Source: Pseudomonadota bacterium (GTDB taxonomy: Bacteria > Desulfobacterota > Binatia > Binatales > Binataceae). From it: 64,000 bases of DNA. The notes under the pieces are model-generated. The model was given only the letters and a program-made list of their open reading frames with translations. It made no database searches and was not told where the DNA came from. The translations under genes were made by a program, and so were the position numbers. Where the stretch lies: positions 62,001-126,000 of the forward strand of contig JAJPJA010000070.1 in assembly GCA_021324455.1 (NCBI GenBank). Reading direction: 5' to 3'. Shown piece by piece: positions 1 through 8,511 of this stretch (its first letter is position 1; each line of letters begins with the position of its first letter).

Positions 1-2
1 TC

Positions 3-953
3 CTGCGCTCGGAAATCAACGCCCGCATCTGCCGGACCTTTGAGCAGGCGCGGCAGGATGAGAAAAAGGAGGTCTCCCAACCCGCGCCCGATCCCGCCGC
101 GCGCGCCGCGGCCAACGCCGCCGCCCTGCATGCGCATGCAATCTCCAATTCGCAACTGGCCAGCGCCGCCGCTGACGCGGCCCACGCCGCCACTGCGGCC
201 ACCGCCGCGGCCGGCTGCGTTGCCCAAGCGCGCGCCGCCGCCAAAGCGGCGGCTGGCGCCGACTATTCCGCCGATGCGGCCCGCAAATATGCCACCCTGG
301 CGGCCGGGGATGCCGCCCAGGCGCAGGCCGCGGCTGCAAGCGCGATGCGCGACCGCAACGACCCGCTGCGGGCCGATGCCGACCTTAAGCAAGCGATTAC
401 CGCCTACAGTCTGACGGGGGTTCACGCGGGTGCGGCCGCCGGCGCCACGCGCGCCGCCGCCGCCGCCGCGGCAAGGGTGGCGGCATATGCCGCCAGGGGC
501 GCTCCGTCCGCCGCATCAGCCGCGGCCAGTGCCGCCGCCGCAGCCGCCGCGGCCGTCGCCGAGCCGCCTTCGGCGCCGCCCAGCTACGCGTCCGGCGACA
601 ATAAAAAATTCGATGCGGCCTGTTGCGGCAAAGACCCGTGCGCCAAAACGTGTCCCGAAAAGCCGGCTGACCCGTGCGTGCTGCCGGCCACCGAGGATTT
701 CGACGGCTACCAGCCGGCGCCCTACTGGGACATGCAGCAGGCGATGAGCGACATAAGCGAGTATGACCGAATCTGTTCGTTCGAAGCCGGTTTGGCGGAG
801 ATGAACCAGGAAGCTGCGGCCAAAAAGAAGGAAGCCAAAGACGCCGAGCAGAACAATCCGCCCACTACCGCCGCCGCCCTGGGCGGCGAGGCGGCGGCGG
901 GCAATCCGCAATCCTACAAGAACGGCAAAAAGCCGGACAGAAAGAACCGCTGA
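3..953 (+). CDS. Ala-rich protein of unknown function, 5' end outside window
   Basis: The frame is open from the first bases of the window to a TGA at 951-953, so 316 residues of a longer protein are visible. From about residue 25 to 195 the protein is dominated by alanine with scattered Gln, Asp, Arg and His, the composition of a long helical or coiled spacer. A Cys-rich patch follows (ACCGKDPCAKTC, then PCVLP), then an acidic-aromatic stretch (FDGYQPAPYWDM), and a Lys/Glu/Ala-rich hydrophilic tail. I see no transmembrane segment in the visible part. I do not recognise the family. A secreted or surface protein, or the tail of a large effector, are possible but unsupported. No signal peptide can be judged because the N-terminus is missing. 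The in-frame ATG at 345 is probably internal, since the Ala-rich composition continues unbroken upstream of it. Confidence 0.6.
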   Translation: MRSEINARICRTFEQARQDEKKEVSQPAPDPAARAAANAAALHAHAISNSQLASAAADAAHAATAATAAAGCVAQARAAAKAAAGADYSADAARKYATLAAGDAAQAQAAAASAMRDRNDPLRADADLKQAITAYSLTGVHAGAAAGATRAAAAAAARVAAYAARGAPSAASAAASAAAAAAAAVAEPPSAPPSYASGDNKKFDAACCGKDPCAKTCPEKPADPCVLPATEDFDGYQPAPYWDMQQAMSDISEYDRICSFEAGLAEMNQEAAAKKKEAKDAEQNNPPTTAAALGGEAAAGNPQSYKNGKKPDRKNR

Positions 954-1147
954 AAATCGCCATCCCCGAACCGCGAGCGCGGAGGACGGCCGAACGGAGC
1001 GGCTTGCTGAGGGAACCGGCCCGTATGCAAGCTGCCCGCAGCGGTTGTCATAAAAACCGCTCTTACCTTTGCTTCAACCGCGTGCCAGCGATCGGGGGCG
1101 CGGCGGACCGCCGGTCAAAAGGCAAGACGCCGCGCCCTCCAGCGATT

Positions 1148-2911
1148 CTACTTGTGGTCGAAGATGAAGTTTTCCTCCATCTTTGCCCGCACGTTCTCCA
1201 TGTGCGTGCAGTAGCGGTTGAAGCCGCCGTTGTAGTTGCCGTCCTGACGGCGGTTGAACTCGCCCTCGAAGTTGTAATAGCCCGGTGTGCAGTCGTGATT
1301 GCGGCTGGTTTTGCCGCGATTCCTGATCACTTCCTGCACCCACCATTCCTCGGCCTCCGGCGTGCAGTCGATGGTGTGATAGCCATGCCGGCGGGTGTAG
1401 TCGATGCACGCGGCGATGTGATCGCCCTGCGCCTGCAGCATGTCGGTCAGGTTGAACTGGAACGACGACTGGTAGCCGCCCATGATGAAAAGGTTGGGAT
1501 AGCCGTGAGAATGGATTCCCACCAGCGTGCGCATCCCGTCGCGATACTTGTCGTTGAGCTCCAGCCCGTTCCTGCCCCTGATCTCGTTATAGATGCCGGT
1601 TTTCTGGACCTCGAATCCGGTGGCATAGATCAGCAGATCGAGTTTGTACTCTTTGCCCTCGAACACCGGTCCGTTTTCGTTGATCTCGGTGATCCCCTTG
1701 CCGTGGGTATCCACCAGGTGGACGTTGGGACGATTGAAGGTGGGAAGGTAATCGTTGTCAAAGCAGGGGCGCTTGCACATGAACATGTACCACGGTTTGA
1801 GCGACTCCGCCGTGGCCTTGTCCTTGACGATCTGCTCGATGCGGCGGTGGATCTTCATCATGTATTCGATATTGGCGTTTTCCTGGCGGCGGATTTTCTC
1901 CTCCAACGGCAGGCCCGCCGCTTCGCCGCGCTGATCCTCCATCGCCTTGGACTGCATGCGGGCATGTTCACGCCGCTTGGCCTGCCATCCGGGCTTCAGG
2001 TTGCGCGCCCATTCCGGATCGGTCGGCCAGTCGTCGCGGATATCGATCGATGAGGGCGTGCGCTGGAAGACGTAGAGCTCCTTGGAGTTCGCGCCCAGTC
2101 CGGGAATCGCCTGCACCGCCGAGGCGCCCGTGCCGATTATTCCGACCACCTTGTCCTTAAGGCCCGAGAGGTCGGGCTTGGTGTATTCGTAGTCCCATCG
2201 CGAGGTATGGAAGGAATGGCCCTTGAACTTCTCCATCCCGTTGATTTTCGACAGCTTGGGCTTGGAGAGGGTGCCGTTGGCGCAGATCACGAACTTGGCT
2301 TTCAGATGATCGCCGCGATCGGTGCTCAGATGCCACATCTGTTCGTCTTCGTGCCATATGGTCGATGTGACAGTGGTCTGGAAAATCGCCAGCTCGTAAA
2401 GATTGTAGCGGCGGGCGATCATCTGGCAGTAAGCGAAAATCTCGGGACCCCTGGCGTAATGCCGCGAGGGCACATAGCCGGTTTCGTCCAGCAGCGGCAG
2501 GTAATCGTAGGCGACCACGTCGCAGGCGGCGCCGGGGTAGCGGTTCCAGTACCAGGTGCCGCCGACGTCGGCTCCGCGCTCCACGATGCGGATACTTTCG
2601 ACGCCGAACTCGCGCAGCCGCGCCGAGGTCAGCAGGGCGGAAAAGCCGCCGCCGATGAACAGGCACTCCACGGTGTCATTGATCGGGTCGCGCGGTTTGA
2701 CTTCGCCGCCGTACGGGTCGATCTCGTACTTGGCCAGCTCGCCGTCGAGCTCCGAAGTGTACTGCGCGGTGCCTTCGGGCCGGTACTTCAGGCGCAGGTC
2801 GCGCTCCTCGGCGAATTTTTTCTTGATTGCTTCGTAGAACTCCTGCGGCTTCCTGGGTTCGGAAAGCCAGTTGATGATTGCAGCCTGCGGTCTTTCGTCT
2901 GCATCGCTCAT
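1148..2911 (-). CDS. Flavin-containing Baeyer-Villiger-type monooxygenase
   Basis: This 587-residue protein has the layout of class B flavoprotein monooxygenases, which insert one oxygen atom into ketones using FAD and NADPH. The FAD-binding glycine motif (GGGFSA) is at about residues 87-92, and GGTWYWNRYPGAACDV follows at 117-132, as in cyclohexanone and phenylacetone monooxygenases. The family fingerprint FxGxxxHxxxWD is present (F229, G231, H235, W239, D240), and the second Rossmann motif for NADPH (GIIGTGASA) lies at 258-266. The ATG at 2911 is chosen over upstream in-frame starts because a GGAG lies about 10 bases before it. The 180 bases upstream hold a -10-like element and a perfect 12-base palindrome. 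The substrate cannot be predicted; steroid, alicyclic and long-chain ketones are all oxidised by the family. An LLM-class oxidoreductase lies upstream on the same strand. Confidence 0.9.
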   Translation of the reverse strand: MSDADERPQAAIINWLSEPRKPQEFYEAIKKKFAEERDLRLKYRPEGTAQYTSELDGELAKYEIDPYGGEVKPRDPINDTVECLFIGGGFSALLTSARLREFGVESIRIVERGADVGGTWYWNRYPGAACDVVAYDYLPLLDETGYVPSRHYARGPEIFAYCQMIARRYNLYELAIFQTTVTSTIWHEDEQMWHLSTDRGDHLKAKFVICANGTLSKPKLSKINGMEKFKGHSFHTSRWDYEYTKPDLSGLKDKVVGIIGTGASAVQAIPGLGANSKELYVFQRTPSSIDIRDDWPTDPEWARNLKPGWQAKRREHARMQSKAMEDQRGEAAGLPLEEKIRRQENANIEYMMKIHRRIEQIVKDKATAESLKPWYMFMCKRPCFDNDYLPTFNRPNVHLVDTHGKGITEINENGPVFEGKEYKLDLLIYATGFEVQKTGIYNEIRGRNGLELNDKYRDGMRTLVGIHSHGYPNLFIMGGYQSSFQFNLTDMLQAQGDHIAACIDYTRRHGYHTIDCTPEAEEWWVQEVIRNRGKTSRNHDCTPGYYNFEGEFNRRQDGNYNGGFNRYCTHMENVRAKMEENFIFDHK

Positions 2912-3033
2912 GTTTGGTCCACTCCGCTGCGTATGGTTAAGTACCTTGGCCCTGTTGTGGCCAGGACGGGGACTGCGGGCCCGCGCGAACACGGCCCTGG
3001 CCCCGTATAATCAGCGCCTCACAGTATAGCCTG

Positions 3034-3045
3034 AAACGATCGTTT
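3034..3045. promoter_or_regulatory. 12-base palindrome upstream of the monooxygenase gene
   Basis: The sequence AAACGATCGTTT is a perfect inverted repeat. On the minus strand it is followed five bases later by TATACT (3028 to 3023), which resembles a -10 element reading toward the monooxygenase gene, so the palindrome would sit in the -35/-10 spacer. With the preceding G it also fits the GAAAC-N4-GTTT pattern known for PsrA-type TetR regulators of fatty-acid genes. The -35 region is not convincing. Binding by a TetR-family repressor is inference. Confidence 0.45.
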
Positions 3046-3092
3046 AGCCTATGGCCGGACGCGCTTGCGCCACGCCCCCGCCCGCCGGCAAG

Positions 3093-4106
3093 TCATTGAA
3101 ATTGCGGCATCACCTTGGTCGCGAACAGCTCGATATGTTCGCGCATCAGCGGCATCGGACAACCTCCCTCATTGCCCATGAAGAAGAAGGTATCGATATG
3201 GTTGTACTCGATCTGTTTGCGGACATGCTCGGCCATTTTCCCGGGCGATACGATTCTCAACTGGCGGCTGGCCCTGAACTCCTCGAGGGTGCGCGCCGCG
3301 GTGTAAGCGGGCGGCGTGTTCCAGGTCTTCATCCATTGCGCGTAGGTGTTGGCGGAATGCATGCAATAGGGCGCGATGTCGTTCCACATGCGTTCGGGAT
3401 CGTTGGAGCAGAACACCCACGCGCCGCCGCCGCCGATAATCCGCGCCCGGGCCGGATCCTTGCCCAGTCGGCGCAGCTCATTGACGTAAATTTCGTAAGT
3501 CTGCGGCGTCACGCCGACCAGGCCGTCGCCCATCCGCGCCGCCCGCTTCACCGCGTTGGGCGCGTAGCCGCCGACCATTATCGGCGGCCGCGGCTGCTGG
3601 ACCGGCCGCGGCGTCAGCCGGACGTTGTCGACCTGGAAAAATCTGCCCCGGAAATTTACCGTTTCTCCGTCCCACAAACGCCGGATAATCTCCAGCATCT
3701 CGTCGGCGCGGCGGCTGCGCTCGGCCAGCCGCATCCCGTAGCCGCCGAATTCCTCCGGCCGGTATCCCAAGCCTACCGCCAGTTCATATCGGCCGCCCGA
3801 AAGTATGTCGAGGACGGCGCCGTCCTCGGCCAGCCGCACCGGATGGTAAAACGGCAGCAACATGATGCTGGTGCTGAGCCGCACCCGTTTGGTGCGCGCC
3901 GCGATGGCGCTCAGCAGCATCATCGGCGACGGCGCCCAGTCGTCCTGGGTGAAGTGATGCTCGGTCAGAAAGATGTAGTCATAGCCCAGGCCTTCCGCCC
4001 ATACCACATGCTCGATAATCTCGGCATAAAGCCGGGCCGGATCGCGATAAAACGGCGCCGGATTGCGAAATTCCAGATTCAACCCGAACCTGACCTTGCC
4101 TGCCAT
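3093..4106 (-). CDS. LLM-class flavin-dependent oxidoreductase
   Basis: This 337-residue protein belongs to the bacterial luciferase-like (LLM) superfamily, TIM-barrel enzymes that use FMN or F420. The N-terminus KVRFGLNLEFRNP, the segment LGYDYIFLTEHHF, the block LSTSIMLLPFYHPVRLAEDGA and the sequence LSGGRYELAVGLGY are typical of the family. The start at 4106 is preceded by a strong GGAGGA at a spacing of about five bases, so the in-frame extension to 4205 is rejected. A GGGGAWVF stretch interrupts the C-terminal half. The gene lies upstream of the monooxygenase on the same strand, about 180 bases away, so co-expression is possible but the gap carries its own promoter-like element. Substrate and cofactor choice (FMNH2 or F420) cannot be read from the sequence. 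Confidence 0.88.
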   Translation of the reverse strand: MAGKVRFGLNLEFRNPAPFYRDPARLYAEIIEHVVWAEGLGYDYIFLTEHHFTQDDWAPSPMMLLSAIAARTKRVRLSTSIMLLPFYHPVRLAEDGAVLDILSGGRYELAVGLGYRPEEFGGYGMRLAERSRRADEMLEIIRRLWDGETVNFRGRFFQVDNVRLTPRPVQQPRPPIMVGGYAPNAVKRAARMGDGLVGVTPQTYEIYVNELRRLGKDPARARIIGGGGAWVFCSNDPERMWNDIAPYCMHSANTYAQWMKTWNTPPAYTAARTLEEFRASRQLRIVSPGKMAEHVRKQIEYNHIDTFFFMGNEGGCPMPLMREHIELFATKVMPQFQ

Positions 4107-4422
4107 TGCTTCCTCCAGCTTCAATGTCGCCGCCCCGGCGACATATACCGCGCCCCCAGGGCGGATGGGAAGCGCCCTCTCTCCGCCTCCGCCCGAACGC
4201 GACACGACGGCGGAGAGCGCGCGGCGGCCGCCCTCGTGCCATTCCGGCTCGATGCCGCGCCATCTGACAACTCAAGCACATCGAGTGGTTCGCGGGGTGA
4301 TGCCGCATTTCCGCATCGTGTGGTATGACCAGGGCTGGTTAATAGCCGGGACCGCGCTGCACCGCGCGCGGCGGTTGGCAGCCTGGTGCGCGAGCTCATC
4401 AAACTGACAGGGAGAATCTGCG
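4107..4422. other. Divergent intergenic region between LLM and SDR genes
   Basis: These 316 bases separate two divergently transcribed genes and hold no convincing gene. The only notable structure is ACCAG-GG-CTGGT at 4328-4339, a short dyad with five-base arms about 85 bases before the SDR start, which could be an operator. I see no clear -35/-10 pair. Confidence 0.4.
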
Positions 4423-5358
4423 ATGGCACAACGGCTGGCGGGCAAAGTCGCGATTGTAACCGGCGCGGGACGCGGTATCGGACGCTGCGAGGCGCTGCTG
4501 CTGGCGCGGCAGGGCGCAAAGGTCGTGGTCAACGATCTGGGCGGCGCCCCCACCGGCGAGGGCGCCGACCGCAGCGTCGCGCAGGCCGTGGTCGATGAAA
4601 TCAAGGCCGCGGGCGGGCAGGCGGTGGCCAATGCCGACAGCGTCGCGACCATGGCGGGCGGCAAGGCGATCGTCGATTGCGCGATCCAAAGCTTCGGCCG
4701 CCTCGATATCCTGATCAACAACGCCGGCAATCTGCGGCCCAGGCCGATTTGGGAAATGAGCGAAGAGGACTGGGACGTGGTGATTAACGTGCATCTGAAA
4801 GGTACCTTCTGCTGCACCCGGCATGCGGCGCCAATCTTCCGCGAGCAGCGCTCAGGCGTAATCGTCAATACCGCCTCGGAATCCGGGCTGGGGCATTATG
4901 CGATGGCGAACTACTCCGCGGCCAAGGAGGGAATCGCAGGCTTCACCCGCACCGTCGCGCGCGACCTGGGGCAGTTCAACGTGCGCGTCAACGCTATCCG
5001 CCCGCGCGCGGGAACCCGGATGGCGATCCCCGAAGTGCTCGAAACCATCCGCATCCAGCAGGAATTGCTCGGCTTCCCCGCCTTGGGCAACAGTTGGTTG
5101 TCCTCGGATGACGAAGAGATCAGGCCCGAGCAGCCGGCCACGCTGGCGGTGTGGCTGTGTACCGACGCCTGCTCCAACGTCAACGGCCAGGTGTTCGAAG
5201 CCAACGGGCGTCAGATCGGCTTGTGGCCCGAGGAGGAAATGAGCCGCGTGGTGCATTGCCCCGACGCCGACTGGGACCTCGACACGCTCGACCTGCCCGC
5301 CACGCGCAACTACCTGATCGGACACCTGACCAACAAATTCGCCGGCAAGAAAAAATAG
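4423..5358 (+). CDS. SDR-family oxidoreductase
   Basis: This is a 311-residue classical short-chain dehydrogenase/reductase. It has the nucleotide-binding TGAGRGIG at residues 13-20, NNAG at 99-102, and a catalytic triad that can be read as S152, Y164 and K168 (YSAAK). The VNDLGG motif at 36-41 resembles the hydroxyacyl-CoA dehydrogenase domain of multifunctional enzyme type 2, so oxidation of a 3-hydroxyacyl-CoA or a related alcohol is a reasonable guess. About 40 residues are inserted after residue 195 (RMAIPEVLETIRIQQELLG and following) compared with minimal SDRs. An AGGGAGA lies just upstream of the ATG. It stands alone on the plus strand, divergent from the LLM gene, with a GC-rich hairpin after its stop. 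Confidence 0.88.
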   Translation: MAQRLAGKVAIVTGAGRGIGRCEALLLARQGAKVVVNDLGGAPTGEGADRSVAQAVVDEIKAAGGQAVANADSVATMAGGKAIVDCAIQSFGRLDILINNAGNLRPRPIWEMSEEDWDVVINVHLKGTFCCTRHAAPIFREQRSGVIVNTASESGLGHYAMANYSAAKEGIAGFTRTVARDLGQFNVRVNAIRPRAGTRMAIPEVLETIRIQQELLGFPALGNSWLSSDDEEIRPEQPATLAVWLCTDACSNVNGQVFEANGRQIGLWPEEEMSRVVHCPDADWDLDTLDLPATRNYLIGHLTNKFAGKKK

Positions 5359-5380
5359 GGGCCGCTTCGATCTCGCAGTA

Positions 5381-5396
5381 CCGGGGAAGACCCCGG
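5381..5396 (+). terminator. GC-rich hairpin after SDR gene
   Basis: CCGGGG-AAGA-CCCCGG forms a six-base-pair perfect stem with a four-base loop, 22 bases after the SDR stop codon. No T-run follows, so it is a weak intrinsic terminator at best and may act as an mRNA-stabilising hairpin instead. Confidence 0.35.
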
Positions 5397-5613
5397 GGGG
5401 TGGGCGAACGCGGCTGAATCTGAAGCACGCCGCAGCGCGGTCCGAGCGCAACGCCAGGGCGCAGCGGCCTTCGGGAGCAAAGTGGAGACGGCTGCTGTCA
5501 GCGTTTCATCGCGATTGCAGTCCGCGGGCGCCGCAGTGATGATATGATAAGAAACCGCCCGGGAACCCCGTCGGATAACTTTTAAAAAGGAACACATCCG
5601 GACAGGAATCCGA

Positions 5614-6096
5614 ATGCGCTCATGCATCGTCGGCGTGATTTCCGATACTCACGGGCTGATGCGGCCGGAGGCGCTGGAGTGTCTGCGCAAATCGGACCTG
5701 ATTGTGCATTGCGGCGACGTCGGCGCATCCGCGGTATTGGACGCGCTCAAGCGCATCGCGCCGGTTCACGCCGTGCGCGGCAACAACGACCAAGGGCCGT
5801 GGGCGGCGGCTTTGCCCCCGCATACGACGGTCAAGGTCGGGCGCCGCGAAATATACGTCATTCACAATCTGGCTGAACTGGAGGTCGATCCGGCTGTCAG
5901 TCATTACGCGGCGATACTTTACGGCCATTCCCACCGGCCAAAAATGGAGCGCCGCGGCGGCGTGCTCTTCCTCAACCCGGGCAGCGCCGGTCCGCGGCGG
6001 TTCTCGCTGCCGGTCGCGGTCGCGATCCTGAAAATCGGCGCCGCGATAGGAGCGCGAATCGTCGAACTCAACCCTGGCTCCGGCCCGCCGCCTTAA
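5614..6096 (+). CDS. YfcE/MJ0936-type metallophosphoesterase
   Basis: This 160-residue calcineurin-like phosphoesterase carries the full set of metal-binding motifs: DTH at residues 11-13, GD at 34-35, GNND at 56-59, H84 and GHSH at 104-107. The length and motif spacing match the small YfcE/MJ0936 group of manganese- or nickel-dependent phosphodiesterases, whose natural substrates are mostly unknown. A short AAAAAGGA lies about 20 bases upstream, so the initiation signal is weak. The 255 bases before it hold no gene. The stop is followed by about 60 bases before the end of the convergent exporter gene. Confidence 0.9.
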   Translation: MRSCIVGVISDTHGLMRPEALECLRKSDLIVHCGDVGASAVLDALKRIAPVHAVRGNNDQGPWAAALPPHTTVKVGRREIYVIHNLAELEVDPAVSHYAAILYGHSHRPKMERRGGVLFLNPGSAGPRRFSLPVAVAILKIGAAIGARIVELNPGSGPPP

Positions 6097-6155
6097 AGCT
6101 TGTCCGGCTATTGGCATTCCGCGCCGACGCGGCATGGCGCGCGCGAAGCGTTATT

Positions 6156-7799
6156 TCAGTGAGCGACGGTTGACCTGCCCGCGGTCCGCTTGAGCAGCAG
6201 AAAGCTGGGAATCAGCAGCGCCGCCATTATCGCCAGCATCCGGTAGATGTCGTTATATGTCATTAACGCGGCCTGGCGCTGAATCTCGGCGTAGATCATC
6301 CCGAAACCCTGCGGCTGATGCGTTGCCAGGCCGCGCAGCAGATGCATCGGCGGAGCGCCGGGCATCCGCGCGCCCGCGTGATCCAGCCTCCACGCGTCGA
6401 AAATGGTGACGTGCTCGCCCAGGTATGACTGATGTATCTGCTGGCGGCTGCTGAGCAGGTTGCTGACCAGCGAGATACCGATCGCCGAGCCGGTGTTGCG
6501 CATCATCGCGTACAGGCTGGCCGCATAGCCCATCCGTTCGCGCTCGACGCAGGCCAGCGTGGCCGCCGACATGGTGGGGAAGATCAAGCCGCCGCCCACG
6601 CCCGACAGGAAGATGGCGAACCGGATGTTGTCCATGCCCACATCCAGCGTCCAATGCCCCATGGTCCACAGCGCATAGGAGAGTCCGGCGAAACCGATTC
6701 CCACCAGCCATCGGGTGTCGAGGCCGCGGCGCGCCAGCTGCGCAATCAGCAGCATCGAGATCAGCGTGCCGACGCTGCGCGGCACCACCGCCAGCCCCGC
6801 GCGCCACGCCGGATAGCCCATCAGTTCCTGGAAGAACAGCGGATTGAGCAGGTTGGCGCCGTAAAGGATCAGGTACATGAAGGTGATCATCGACACCGCG
6901 ATCACGAACAGCGGAATCTTCAAAATGGTCAGGTCCAGGATCGGTTCGGGGAAGCGCAGCTCATGGATCACCAGCATCGTCAGCATCGCCACCGCCGCCG
7001 CGGTGAAGACGCATACCCAGGTGGCCGCGAACCAGTCCGCCCGCTGGCCCCGATCCAGCACGATTTGCAGCAGTCCCAGTCCGAGAGCGAGATAGACGAT
7101 GCCCATATAATCGATGCGCCGCGCGCGCTTGCGCGCCTCGCGCATGAAATCCGGATCGTGAACGAAGATGTAAACCATCACGGCGGCGACGGCGCCCAGC
7201 GGTATATTGATGTAGAAATTCCAGCGCCACGACCAGTTGTCGGTAATCCATCCGCCCAGCGTCGGACCCAGCACCGGCGCGGCCACGATGCCGACCCCGT
7301 ACATCGCCATCGCCAGCGCCTGTTCGCCCGGCGGAAAGGTCTCCATCAGGATGGCCTGCGAGGACGGGATCATCGCCGCCCCCGCCGCTCCCTGCACCAG
7401 GCGGAAGATCACGATCTGCGTCATGGATTGGGCCGCGCCGCATGCGGCCGAAGCAGCCACGAAGATGCCCACCGAGATCAGGAAGTAGCGCTTGCGTCCG
7501 AAGCGCTCCGAGATCCATCCGGTCAGCGGAATCATGATGCCGTTGGCGACGATGTAGCTGGTGATGATCCAGGTGACTTCATCGACGCTGGCCGAGAAGC
7601 TGCCCTGCATGTGGGGCAGACAGACGTTGACGATGGAGCTGTCGAGGATTTCGAGCGTCGCGCCAAGCATCACCGCGATTGCAACCAGCCATTTATGCGG
7701 CGCGCCGGCAGACGCGTCGCGGGCCGCGGGCGCAGGCGTGGGCGGCCGGGGTGATGGGGCGGCGGGGAGGGGTTGTAATCTGGGTGCGGCGGCAGCCAT
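6156..7799 (-). CDS. DHA2-family (EmrB/QacA-type) MFS drug exporter
   Basis: This 547-residue polytopic protein has the features of 14-helix drug:H+ antiporters. There is a Pro/Ala-rich cytoplasmic N-terminus of about 35 residues, then a first helix, motif A (ISERFGRKRYF), motif C (APVLGPTLGGWI), and the conserved NWSWRWNFYINIPLG block. It would export hydrophobic compounds across the inner membrane, possibly with EmrA and TolC type partners, but no emrA is adjacent. It is divergent from a TetR gene, and two overlapping-type operators lie in the 75 bases between them, so repression by that TetR and induction by an exported ligand is the expected regulation. Confidence 0.93.
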   Translation of the reverse strand: MAAAAPRLQPLPAAPSPRPPTPAPAARDASAGAPHKWLVAIAVMLGATLEILDSSIVNVCLPHMQGSFSASVDEVTWIITSYIVANGIMIPLTGWISERFGRKRYFLISVGIFVAASAACGAAQSMTQIVIFRLVQGAAGAAMIPSSQAILMETFPPGEQALAMAMYGVGIVAAPVLGPTLGGWITDNWSWRWNFYINIPLGAVAAVMVYIFVHDPDFMREARKRARRIDYMGIVYLALGLGLLQIVLDRGQRADWFAATWVCVFTAAAVAMLTMLVIHELRFPEPILDLTILKIPLFVIAVSMITFMYLILYGANLLNPLFFQELMGYPAWRAGLAVVPRSVGTLISMLLIAQLARRGLDTRWLVGIGFAGLSYALWTMGHWTLDVGMDNIRFAIFLSGVGGGLIFPTMSAATLACVERERMGYAASLYAMMRNTGSAIGISLVSNLLSSRQQIHQSYLGEHVTIFDAWRLDHAGARMPGAPPMHLLRGLATHQPQGFGMIYAEIQRQAALMTYNDIYRMLAIMAALLIPSFLLLKRTAGRSTVAH

Positions 7800-7813
7800 G
7801 GGAGCGCGGATAC

Positions 7814-7833
7814 ATGACCGACCGGTCGGTCAT
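7814..7833. promoter_or_regulatory. TetR-type operator, perfect palindrome
   Basis: ATGACCGACCGGTCGGTCAT is a perfect 20-base inverted repeat lying 14 bases upstream of the exporter start codon. ACCGACCGGTCGGT is a half-site arrangement common to operators of TetR/AcrR regulators located beside their own genes. Its position against the start codon of the exporter means bound repressor should block its transcription. Confidence 0.8.
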
Positions 7834-7846
7834 AGCTCTTGATAAT

Positions 7847-7864
7847 AACCAACCGGTCGGTCAT
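7847..7864. promoter_or_regulatory. Second TetR-type operator, near-perfect
   Basis: AACCAACCGGTCGGTCAT repeats the core of the neighbouring operator with one changed base in the left half-site (ACCAACC against ACCGACC). Its centre is about 32 bases from the first palindrome's centre, about three helical turns, so two dimers could bind on one DNA face. It lies 11 bases before the tetR start codon and would give autoregulation. Confidence 0.75.
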
Positions 7865-7874
7865 AATCAAGCCC

Positions 7875-8495
7875 ATGCCCCGCGTCGCCGCCGCCAACCA
7901 CGACCAGTACGCCGAGGCCCGCCGCGATCAGATCCTCGCCGCCGCCCTGCACCTGTTCTCGCGCAAGGGCTTCGCTGAAAGCTCGGTCGACGAAATCGCC
8001 GCCGAAGCCGGCCTCGGCAAGGCCACCATTTATCTCTATTTCCCCAGCAAGGAGATCCTGCTGCGCAAGCTGGTGGACCGCTTTCGCCTGGTGCCCGACT
8101 TGGGCGAGCTGGTCGATTCGATCCGCGATCTGCCGCCCGCCGAAGGTATCCCGATCCTGGTGGATTCAATCTGGCGCCAAATCAAGCAGCAGAAGGAAGT
8201 GGCGCACGTGCTGGTGCGCGAAGTTTTCAGCAATCCCGAACGCGCCCGCCTCTATACCGAACAGATCCGGCTGCCCGGCCGCAACCTGCTGGCGGCTTAC
8301 TTTCAGACCTGGATCAGGCGCGGCAAGCTCAAACGCGGTGATACCACCGCGATGGCGCAATGCCTGTTCGGGATGCTGTGGTATTTTCTGCAGTCGCAGG
8401 AACTGATGGGCGGCAAGGAGCTGGCGCCCCTTTCCGACCAGACGATTTGCTCCACGGTGAGCAGAATTTTCCTCAGCGGCGCGGCCGCGAATTAG
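7875..8495 (+). CDS. TetR-family repressor of the adjacent DHA2 exporter
   Basis: This 206-residue regulator has an N-terminal helix-turn-helix at about residues 15-61 (DQILAAALHLFSRKGF, then GLGKATIYLYFPSKE), which is the canonical TetR signature. The C-terminal ligand domain (residues 70-206) is unremarkable. The ATG at 7875 is chosen because translation from the upstream in-frame ATG at 7839 would run through the operator and give a non-family leader. It is divergent from the exporter with two operators between them, the usual arrangement of a local drug-efflux repressor. Its stop is only 16 bases from that of the convergent amidohydrolase. Confidence 0.9.
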   Translation: MPRVAAANHDQYAEARRDQILAAALHLFSRKGFAESSVDEIAAEAGLGKATIYLYFPSKEILLRKLVDRFRLVPDLGELVDSIRDLPPAEGIPILVDSIWRQIKQQKEVAHVLVREVFSNPERARLYTEQIRLPGRNLLAAYFQTWIRRGKLKRGDTTAMAQCLFGMLWYFLQSQELMGGKELAPLSDQTICSTVSRIFLSGAAAN

Positions 8496-8511
8496 CCCGC
8501 ACCCGCCGCCA

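Noticed and set aside
1004-2053. Long plus-strand open frame opposite the Baeyer-Villiger monooxygenase gene
   Set aside because: It is antisense to a gene with clear family motifs, has no domain signal, and reads as the complement of high-GC codons.
6432-7754. Plus-strand open frame opposite the DHA2 exporter gene
   Set aside because: Gln/His/Arg-rich shadow of the exporter, without any motif.
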